The position numbers and the translations under genes were made by a program. This document shows positions 1 through 4,489 of a stretch of DNA of 5,088 nucleotides, one piece after another. The stretch is from the NCBI GenBank assembly GCA_032124675.1, contig JAQBDA010000302.1:1-5088 (forward strand), read 5' to 3'. How positions within the stretch are numbered: position 1 is the first letter of the stretch; each line of letters starts with the position of its first letter. Below the pieces are notes generated by a model, which worked only from the letters and a program-made list of their open reading frames with translations, did not search any database and had not been told where the DNA came from. Origin of the DNA: JAQBDA01 sp032124675. Its GTDB lineage: Bacteria; Chloroflexota; Anaerolineae; Anaerolineales; UBA4823.

Positions 1-128
1 TTAACTCATTTTATATTAACCTGAATTCGGTTTAAGCCAAGTGTGGGGTTTTTCTTGGGGGGTGGAGACCCCAAACAACAACCCCAAAACCTCTCATCCG
101 TCTTTATCCCGAACTGACGTAATATTAG
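1..128. other. Upstream intergenic region of the first operon
   Basis: No gene is visible here. The first 20 bases are AT-rich and contain TATATT at 12-17, which could be a -10 element whose -35 lies outside the window. A hairpin with arms TTGGGG (55-60) and CCCCAA (69-74) and an 8-nt loop lies in the middle. It has no T-run after it, so it does not look like an intrinsic terminator for the + strand. A TAATAT at 120-125 has the TAxxxT pattern of a -10 box, but I see no good -35 at the proper distance. If it is used, transcription would start at about 132, between the two candidate start codons of the next gene (129 and 138). Confidence 0.3.
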
Positions 129-578
129 ATGAACCTTATGCCAGCATCGACCAAGAAAACTGAGAATCCGATACTAAAAGCCGAGAGTACCAAATCACAG
201 CCAGATTTTGCGCACCAAGCTGAAGTCACCTTTGCAAGAATCCTCGATTATTATGGAATCGAGTGGCTATACGAACCTCGCACCTTTCCCCTGCATTGGG
301 ATGAGCAGGGGGATGTGATCGAGGCCTTCTCCCCCGATTTCTATTTGCCCCAGCAGGACCTGTATATCGAGCTGACGACCCTGCGACCTGAATTGACCAC
401 CAAGAAAAACCACAAAGTCCGCCGCATGAAAGAACTGTACCCTGACGTCAATATCAAGTTGTTCAAACGACGCGAAATGCGCGACTTGATGATCAAGTAC
501 GGCCTGGACGATGAAGCGGCGAATATCGCTGGTACTGCTGCCCAACCCGCTGGCAATCAGCTATTGCCTCAAACATGA
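129..578 (+). CDS. PD-(D/E)XK nuclease-like protein of unknown role, coupled to hpt
   Basis: A 149-residue soluble protein with no signal peptide or membrane segment. Residues 1-25 are polar and probably disordered. The core (about 27-122) has the layout of a small PD-(D/E)XK-type fold: a helix with Glu32 (AEVTFARILDYYGI), a strand YEPRTF (48-53), SPDFYLP (68-74) with Asp70, YIELTT (79-84) with Glu81, then a basic stretch (KKNHKVRRMKELYP, 92-105) and NIKLF (108-112). Asp70 and Glu81 match the acidic pair of that superfamily, but the expected ExK lysine is Thr83; Lys92 or Lys93 could substitute. Nuclease activity is therefore uncertain. The last 25 residues are low-complexity. No Shine-Dalgarno precedes ATG 129 or the in-frame ATG 138. 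Its TGA overlaps the hpt ATG (ATGA), which implies translational coupling. The fold is inferred from motifs, and the substrate is unknown. Confidence 0.8.
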   Translation: MNLMPASTKKTENPILKAESTKSQPDFAHQAEVTFARILDYYGIEWLYEPRTFPLHWDEQGDVIEAFSPDFYLPQQDLYIELTTLRPELTTKKNHKVRRMKELYPDVNIKLFKRREMRDLMIKYGLDDEAANIAGTAAQPAGNQLLPQT

Positions 579-1174
579 ATTCTGACCAGCTTGATAAATT
601 CAGCCTTCTGACCGAGGATATCTCCCAGGTACTTCTCTCCGAAGTCGATATCCAAACCAGGATATCCAAGATAGGTGAGCAGGTCTCCGAAGAATATGCC
701 GGAAAAAACCCTTTGCTGGTTGGAGTCCTGAAGGGCGTATTGTGCTTTATGGCTGACCTGTTGAGAGCGATCACCGTCCCGGTGGAAGTAGATTTTATGG
801 CTGTCTCCAGCTATTCACCAGAGGCACGCGACCAGGGATTGGTTCGTCTGCTAAAAGACCTGGAAACGCCTATCGCCGGAAGGCATGTGCTCTTCGTGGA
901 GGATGTAATAGACACAGGGCTGACCCTGAACTATCTGCTGAAAACCTTGCGCATGCGCCAGCCTGAAAGCCTGCGCGTATGTGCGCTCTTCAATAAGAGT
1001 AAACTACGCCTGATCGATGTACCGGTTGATTATGTCGGGTTCGACTTGCCGGATCGCTTCGTGGTTGGCTACGGTCTTGATTATGAGGAGCGCTATCGCA
1101 ACCTCCCATTTGTTGGCCTGCTCAAGCCGCATGTTTTCCAGAATAAAACTGAGGGCGAGGATAAACCCGATTGA
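575..1174 (+). CDS. hpt: Hypoxanthine phosphoribosyltransferase
   Basis: A 199-residue cytosolic purine-salvage enzyme that joins hypoxanthine (usually also guanine) to PRPP, giving IMP or GMP and pyrophosphate. The type I phosphoribosyltransferase landmarks appear in order. The PPi loop LKG is at 52-54 within VLKGVLCFMADLLRA. The flexible-loop Ser-Tyr pair is at 79-80. The PRPP signature VEDVIDTGLTL is at 108-118, with Glu109-Asp110 and the catalytic-base equivalent Asp113. Lys141 (ALFNKSKLR) is in the purine-contacting position. The hood is GFDLPDRFVVGYGLDYEERYRNLP (155-178). Length is normal for bacterial Hpt. The flexible loop reads SSYSPEARDQG instead of the commoner SSYG-x-x-T-x-S-S-G, a mild divergence. 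The ATG overlaps the upstream TGA and has no Shine-Dalgarno of its own, so translation probably depends on the preceding gene. The assignment to the family is secure; xanthine use cannot be judged. Confidence 0.95.
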   Translation: MNSDQLDKFSLLTEDISQVLLSEVDIQTRISKIGEQVSEEYAGKNPLLVGVLKGVLCFMADLLRAITVPVEVDFMAVSSYSPEARDQGLVRLLKDLETPIAGRHVLFVEDVIDTGLTLNYLLKTLRMRQPESLRVCALFNKSKLRLIDVPVDYVGFDLPDRFVVGYGLDYEERYRNLPFVGLLKPHVFQNKTEGEDKPD

Positions 1175-1257
1175 ATAATAACAGGGGCCCCGAGTAACCT
1201 ATTGGCTCACTTGCCACTCCGCCGGTGGGTGTCCAGCAAAATGCCCCATTATGCATG

Positions 1258-1310
1258 AAGCACTGCAGATAATATCCCATTCCTTCGGATCCCTGTCTGC
1301 GGTGCTTTAT
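1258..1310 (+). terminator. Long stem-loop after hpt, possible weak terminator
   Basis: Arms 1258-1269 (AAGCACTGCAGA) and 1296-1307 (TCTGCGGTGCTT) pair over 12 positions with one T-G wobble. They enclose a 26-nt loop that can itself form ATCC/GGAT. The 3' side runs into TTTATTGATTT, which is only a poor U-tract. It is placed 84 bases after the hpt stop, where a terminator or 3' end structure is expected, but the large loop and broken T-run make an intrinsic terminator doubtful. It may instead be the first helix of the structured region that follows. Confidence 0.3.
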
Positions 1311-1529
1311 TGATTTGCTGTTGGGCCTTTTCTGCTTGCGAAAACGCTTACCAGCTCACCAACAAAGGTCACCCACATCCAGGGTGCGTCTGCTCTCCTG
1401 GAATTCGTTACCCATAAGTGGGTTATCCGTGGAGTGATCTCGGGGAGAGATCATCCAAAATACCAGTCCAAGCTTCCGCTCAGGCAGGTTTGCCTTCCAA
1501 TTCCTTGGGGCTCCCTGGCTATCCAGGAG
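1258..1529. ncRNA. Candidate structured RNA region (unassigned)
   Basis: Consecutive non-overlapping inverted repeats are visible: 1258-1269/1296-1307 (12 bp, one wobble); 1319-1324/1359-1364 (TGTTGG/CCAACA); 1370-1374/1382-1386 (CACCC/GGGTG); 1410-1414/1419-1423 (ACCCA/TGGGT); 1430-1441/1447-1457 (11 bp with G1434 bulged, loop GGGGA); 1482-1486/1491-1495 (AGGCA/TGCCT); and 1511-1518/1523-1529 (CTCC-TGG/CCAGGAG with one bulged C). The first and fifth are longer than usual for chance. The short ones are individually unremarkable. No known RNA family is recognised on either strand, so strand and identity are open. It could be a small RNA, an hpt 3' UTR or a remnant of lost sequence. Confidence 0.25.
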
Positions 1530-1537
1530 GCGGTGTG

Positions 1538-1566
1538 TTGACCAGAACTCCTTTCAAGCATATTAA
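1538..1566 (+). promoter_or_regulatory. Candidate sigma70-type promoter for the S41-LCP operon
   Basis: TTGACC (1538-1543, five of six matches to TTGACA) and TATTAA (1561-1566, four of six to TATAAT) are separated by 17 bases, the optimal spacing. The -10 lies in an AT-rich run, TATTAAATAT, that stands out from the GC-rich sequence before it. The start point would be near 1573, giving a leader of about 170 nt before the protease gene. The last base of the -10 hexamer does not match, so strength is uncertain. Confidence 0.4.
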
Positions 1567-1574
1567 ATATACAG

Positions 1575-1622
1575 AAATTTACCTGCAATGTCAATAACTA
1601 TTCGCCGGAATAGCGTAAATTT
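1575..1622 (+). promoter_or_regulatory. Nested inverted repeat at the predicted transcript start
   Basis: Outer arms AAATTTAC (1575-1582) and GTAAATTT (1615-1622) are exact complements. Inside them CTATTC (1598-1603) and GAATAG (1608-1613) form an exact 6-bp hairpin with loop GCCG. The structure begins two or three bases after the start point predicted from the promoter at 1538-1566. It could be a 5'-end stabilising stem-loop in the leader RNA or a DNA operator. The function is inferred; only the complementarity is observed. Confidence 0.4.
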
Positions 1623-1690
1623 TAAGGTTTCATCCAGCAGTTTACCAGCAAACAGGCAACAGCAGCAGCATACCTCCAGATCGAGGAGTC

Positions 1691-1750
1691 ATGATAAACT
1701 ACACCCTTATTGTTCTGGTAGAGCGGGTCCTATTAGGAAGTGATGGGTAA
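1691..1750 (+). CDS. Possible 19-residue leader peptide overlapping the S41 start
   Basis: ATG 1691 is preceded by GAGGAG (1683-1688), the best Shine-Dalgarno-like sequence in the leader, though only 2 nt from the ATG (4 nt if GAGG is used). It encodes MINYTLIVLVERVLLGSDG and stops at TAA 1748-1750. The stop lies past the GTG 1740 and ATG 1743 candidates of the protease and one base before its ATG 1752, so its translation could feed or occlude initiation of the protease. CCTCC at 1673-1677 could pair with the GAGG/GGAG and mask it. The peptide resembles nothing I know. This could be a chance ORF, and conservation would decide. Confidence 0.3.
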   Translation: MINYTLIVLVERVLLGSDG

Positions 1751-2918
1751 GATGGATTTTAAACGCGCGTATCTATTGACGATCATCATATTGATGGTTG
1801 CCGCAGCCGGATTTGCCGCCGGCTATGTGGTCAAATCAGCTATGAATGACAGCTTCTCTGATTGGCAGATCTTGAACAGCGCCTACCGTATCCTTCGAGA
1901 TAATGGCTGGAAAGACCTGCCCGCCGATCCTGCCCTGGAATATGGCATGATTCGCGGTATGGTGCAGACATATAACGACCCTTATACGATTTTCGTAGAA
2001 CCTGTCCAGCACGAGCTTCAGAGCGACACCCTGGCAGGCAGTTTTGGCGGAATCGGGGTTCGCTTGGGCAACGACAGCCAGGATCGAGTCGTCTTGTACC
2101 CGATACCAGGTGGTCCGGCGGAGAATGAAGGTGTCATGGAAGGTGATCGTCTGGTCTCAGTTGACGGGTTGGATATCACCGCAGAGACAGCCATGGAGAC
2201 GATCCAGGCTGCGCTGCGCGGTCCGGTCGGAGAATGGGTAGAGATAAACATTATCCGCCCCCCGGATTCAACCCTTTTGCAGTTCAGAATTAAACGAGCG
2301 GAGATACCCCTGCCATCGGTGACCTGGCATATCGATCCAGATGAACCCCGCTTGGGTGTGATCGAAGTCAATGTCGTCGCGGCGAGCACCCCGGATGAGG
2401 TCGTGACCGCGGTAAGTGATCTGAGTGAGCGTGGAGCGCAGGCGTACTTGCTGGACCTGAGGGATAATTACGGTGGTCTGCTCACCGCGGGCATCGACAC
2501 GGCCCGCCTGTTCCTGGATCAAGGGGAGATCATCCAACAGCAGTATCGGGGGAAGGATATCGAGGTCTTCCGTGTCGAAAAACCTGGACCGCTGAAGGAT
2601 ATCCCCCTGGCGGTGCTTGTCAACCATAATACCGCCAGTTCTTCCGAAATCATCGCCGGTGCGTTGAAAGCTCATCAAAGAGCGCAGCTGATCGGCTCCA
2701 GCACCTATGGGAAAGACACCATCCAGCTCATCTTCGACCTGGATGACGGCTCCAGCCTGCACGTCACTTCAGCCAAATGGTGGATACCAGACCTCGAACC
2801 GTCATTTAGCGGCACTGGCTTACAGCCAGATATCGTCATAGAGACTGATGGCACTGATGGTCCAGATCTCTTAATTCAGGCAGCCGCTTCACTGCTGCTG
2901 GGAACAGGCACACCTTGA
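1743..2918 (+). CDS. S41 family C-terminal processing protease with PDZ domain (CtpA-like)
   Basis: A 391-residue membrane-anchored serine protease that cleaves extracytoplasmic proteins near their C-termini. Numbered from ATG 1743: a signal-anchor helix spans about 8-30. The N-terminal S41 region follows (EYGMIRGMVQTYNDPYT, 66-82), then a PDZ domain at about 97-174 (GGIGVRLG, GVMEGDRLVSVDG, RGPVGEWVEI), then the protease core with LLDLRDNYGGLL (236-247). The catalytic Ser299 lies in NTASSSEIIAG, with Lys324 and Gln328 in STYGKDTIQ; the 25- and 4-residue spacings match the Ser-Lys-Gln triad of CtpB and Prc. All key residues are present and length is normal. The start is ambiguous: GTG 1740, ATG 1743 and ATG 1752 are all in frame. 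AGGA (1735-1738) lies 4 nt before ATG 1743, which I prefer; ATG 1752 would couple to the short upstream ORF. Its TGA overlaps the next gene's TTG. Confidence 0.93.
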   Translation: MGKMDFKRAYLLTIIILMVAAAGFAAGYVVKSAMNDSFSDWQILNSAYRILRDNGWKDLPADPALEYGMIRGMVQTYNDPYTIFVEPVQHELQSDTLAGSFGGIGVRLGNDSQDRVVLYPIPGGPAENEGVMEGDRLVSVDGLDITAETAMETIQAALRGPVGEWVEINIIRPPDSTLLQFRIKRAEIPLPSVTWHIDPDEPRLGVIEVNVVAASTPDEVVTAVSDLSERGAQAYLLDLRDNYGGLLTAGIDTARLFLDQGEIIQQQYRGKDIEVFRVEKPGPLKDIPLAVLVNHNTASSSEIIAGALKAHQRAQLIGSSTYGKDTIQLIFDLDDGSSLHVTSAKWWIPDLEPSFSGTGLQPDIVIETDGTDGPDLLIQAAASLLLGTGTP

Positions 2919-3910
2919 TAACTTACCAATCACCTTACCGGCCGCCACAGTCGCCAGGCTCTTACGAGCCGCCAGATACCACTGATCCTTGGGCACCAAC
3001 TCAAGTCATTAAGCCGCCCCCGGGACCTGCTCCCCGGCGACCAATGCCGCCTCCGAGACGGAAGCGCCTCAAAAGGCGACGCTCCGGTTGTTCGACATTC
3101 GGCTGTGGGATATTCGTGCTCGGGTTGATTGCGTTGGTATTAACGCTGGGCGTGTATTTTTTCGCACCCATGCGTACAAACCTGCTCATCTTAGGCATTG
3201 ATTATGCTCCTCCTGGCAGTCTGGCTGGGCGCAGCGATACCATCATCCTTATGTCCATCAACCCGTTAAAACCACAGGTAGCGATGTTATCGATTCCCCG
3301 TGATCTATGGGTGAACATCCCGGGCATCGGTGAAAACCGGATCAACACAGCCCACTTCTTCGCTGAAGCTCAGCAGCCTGGAGCCGGTCCTGGTAAAGCG
3401 CTGGAGACGATTCGCCAGAATTTTGGACTGGGGGTAAGCTACTACCTGCGGGTCAAGTTCGAAGGTTTCAAGGACGTTGTTGACGCACTTGGGGGTGTGA
3501 CCATCGACCTGCAGGAATCCATGGCAGGCTATCCCGCCGGTCGCCATCATCTGACCGGCAATAAAGCCCTGGCTTTCGCTCGTAGCAGGATGGGCTCGGA
3601 TGACTTTTTCCGCATGGAACAGGGTCAGCTTCTCGTCAAATCCATCCTGCGCCAGATGCTCAATCCGGTCTACTGGCCGCGGCTGCCTGGCATGACACTG
3701 GCTTTCATGCGATCAGTCGACACGAACTTACCCTTTTGGCTCTGGCCGCGGCTAACGGTGGCACTGCTGCGTGCCGGTCCAGACGGAATCGACAGCCGCA
3801 CTATCCAGCGCACGATGGTAACACCATATACTACAGACCTGGGTGCCAGCATCCTGCTCCCCGATTGGGGTCAAATCCACTTGCTGATCACAGAGATGTT
3901 TGGCGGGTGA
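2915..3910 (+). CDS. LytR-CpsA-Psr (LCP) family membrane protein
   Basis: A 331-residue single-pass protein with its catalytic domain outside the cell. LCP enzymes transfer polymers from polyprenyl-phosphate carriers to the cell wall or, in some lineages, to other envelope acceptors. Residues 1-48 are proline-rich, followed by a basic patch (RRKRLKRRR, 48-56) and a membrane helix at about 64-83, matching the positive-inside rule. The LCP domain (about 88-250) shows LGID (93-96), GRSDT (105-109), SIPRD (126-130), NRIN (141-144), LGGVTIDL (192-199) and the closing FARSR..DD..R..QGQ (221-238), which includes the Arg and Asp residues that bind the lipid pyrophosphate. Residues 250-331 form a C-terminal extension without a recognised domain. 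The TTG start overlaps the protease TGA, with AGG (2906-2908) 6 nt upstream. The first ATG, at 3044, would remove 43 residues of proline-rich tail but keep the membrane helix. The precise acceptor polymer cannot be told. Confidence 0.9.
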   Translation: MITYQSPYRPPQSPGSYEPPDTTDPWAPTQVIKPPPGPAPRRPMPPPRRKRLKRRRSGCSTFGCGIFVLGLIALVLTLGVYFFAPMRTNLLILGIDYAPPGSLAGRSDTIILMSINPLKPQVAMLSIPRDLWVNIPGIGENRINTAHFFAEAQQPGAGPGKALETIRQNFGLGVSYYLRVKFEGFKDVVDALGGVTIDLQESMAGYPAGRHHLTGNKALAFARSRMGSDDFFRMEQGQLLVKSILRQMLNPVYWPRLPGMTLAFMRSVDTNLPFWLWPRLTVALLRAGPDGIDSRTIQRTMVTPYTTDLGASILLPDWGQIHLLITEMFGG

Positions 3911-4012
3911 ACCAAGACACCGGCAGCCTCCCAATAAAACATCTCCTGCCTGATAAAACCGTAAATACCGCTCATGTAGCCGCATTTTTACGCAGCGCGT
4001 CATAGATCGTGA

Positions 4013-4018
4013 TAGAAT
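4013..4018 (+). promoter_or_regulatory. Candidate -10 box just upstream of smpB (near-leaderless)
   Basis: TAGAAT matches TATAAT at five of six bases and ends 10 bases before the smpB ATG at 4029. A start point about 7 nt downstream would be near 4025, leaving a leader of a few bases. No Shine-Dalgarno is visible before this ATG (the preceding bases are CCAGACGACC), which fits leaderless or near-leaderless translation. The -35 is poor: TTTACG or TTACGC lies 19-20 bases upstream. The rest of the 118-base gap after the LCP gene shows no clear terminator. Confidence 0.35.
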
Positions 4019-4028
4019 CCAGACGACC

Positions 4029-4484
4029 ATGGATATAAAAGTCGTAGCAACCAACCGCAAAGCCGCCCATAACTATTTCCTGGGCGAGCGATTTGAGGCG
4101 GGTATTGCCTTGATGGGCAGCGAGATCAAATCTATCCGTGCCGGCAGGATCAGCCTCGCGGAGGCATATGTACAGATCGACGGGCAGGACGCCTGGCTGG
4201 TGGATGCCCACATCGCTCCATACGAACATTCCAGCACCTTCAACCACGAACCCCGCCGCCCCCGCAAGCTGCTCTTACACCGCAGGGAGATCCGCAGTCT
4301 TTGGGACGACGTGCGTAAGAAAGGTGTCACGATCGTACCGACGCGCGTCTATCTGAAGAAAGGTCTGGCTAAAGTTGAGATTGCTGTTGCCAGTGGCAAG
4401 AAGCAGTACGACAAACGCCAGGAGATTGCCCGGCGGGATGCCCAGAGAGAGATAGAACGTCAGGTTCGCAGACGAGACAGGTGA
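4029..4484 (+). CDS. smpB: SsrA-binding protein SmpB (trans-translation)
   Basis: A 151-residue basic protein that binds the tRNA-like end of tmRNA and delivers it to ribosomes stalled on broken mRNAs, so that the product is tagged for degradation and the ribosome is freed. The family hallmarks are in order: NRKAAHNYFLGERFEAGIALMGSEIKSIRAGR (9-40), HIAPYE (61-66), FNHEPRRPRKLLLH (71-84), the beta-barrel region TIVPTRVYLKKGLAKVEIAVASGKK (101-125), YDKR (127-130), and a basic C-terminal tail (RRDAQREIERQVRRRDR, 135-151). That tail folds in the empty mRNA channel of the stalled ribosome. Length is normal. No Shine-Dalgarno precedes the ATG, and a -10-like TAGAAT lies close by. The TGA sits inside the Shine-Dalgarno of the next gene, implying coupling. 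The tmRNA gene is not in the window. Confidence 0.97.
   Translation: MDIKVVATNRKAAHNYFLGERFEAGIALMGSEIKSIRAGRISLAEAYVQIDGQDAWLVDAHIAPYEHSSTFNHEPRRPRKLLLHRREIRSLWDDVRKKGVTIVPTRVYLKKGLAKVEIAVASGKKQYDKRQEIARRDAQREIERQVRRRDR
4479..4484 (+). promoter_or_regulatory. Strong Shine-Dalgarno that decides the start of the last gene
   Basis: AGGTGA is an exact complement to the usual 16S anti-Shine-Dalgarno and lies 5 nt before ATG 4490. It also contains the smpB stop codon (TGA 4482-4484). This favours ATG 4490 over the in-frame GTG 4481, which lies inside the Shine-Dalgarno itself. Confidence 0.6.
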
Positions 4485-4489
4485 GTCAA

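Larger units (their letters stand above)
1175..1742. other. 568-base intergenic gap, hairpin-rich, no convincing gene
   Basis: There is no ORF with coding character between the hpt stop and the S41 protease start on either strand. The stretch 1258-1529 holds a succession of inverted repeats. A sigma70-like promoter candidate follows at 1538-1566, a nested stem-loop at 1575-1622, and a short ORF at 1691-1750. I looked for tRNA T-arm sequence, the tmRNA ends, RNase P conserved blocks, 6S, a T-box core and the conserved cores of common riboswitches on both strands, and recognised none of them. Confidence 0.6.

Noticed and set aside
6..45. Possible leftward promoter on the - strand (TTGGCT ... 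TATAAA)
   Set aside because: The spacing is 19 bases with a modest -35, and no leftward gene start can be seen because the window ends.
55..74. Hairpin TTGGGG/CCCCAA as a terminator, or the G-runs at 45-65 as a G-quadruplex
   Set aside because: No T-run follows on the + strand, and there are not four separated G-tracts for a standard quadruplex.
1251..1313. A 20-codon ORF (MHEALQIISH...) within the first long hairpin after hpt
   Set aside because: There is no Shine-Dalgarno, its codons lie across the stem-loop arms, and nothing is recognisable in the peptide; a chance ORF is more likely.
1658..1671. Short CAG-type run (CAACAGCAGCAGCA)
   Set aside because: It is only three or four units, too short to be a meaningful repeat.
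1175..1742. Known RNA genes or riboswitches (tmRNA, RNase P, 6S, T-box, cobalamin, TPP, SAM and similar)
   Set aside because: None of their conserved core sequences could be found on either strand. The GGGTGCGTC at 1382-1390 is only superficially T-box-like.
1588..1743. A 51-codon ORF whose TGA overlaps ATG 1743 of the protease (TGATG)
   Set aside because: There is no Shine-Dalgarno, and the composition is low-complexity (poly-Gln, Ser/Arg-rich). It starts inside the nested stem-loop. The overlap alone is weak evidence.
2018..2762. Long ORFs in other frames and on the opposite strand of the protease gene
   Set aside because: They lie wholly within a gene with clear catalytic motifs and have arginine/serine-rich, shadow-like composition. 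The same holds for those opposite hpt, the LCP gene and smpB.
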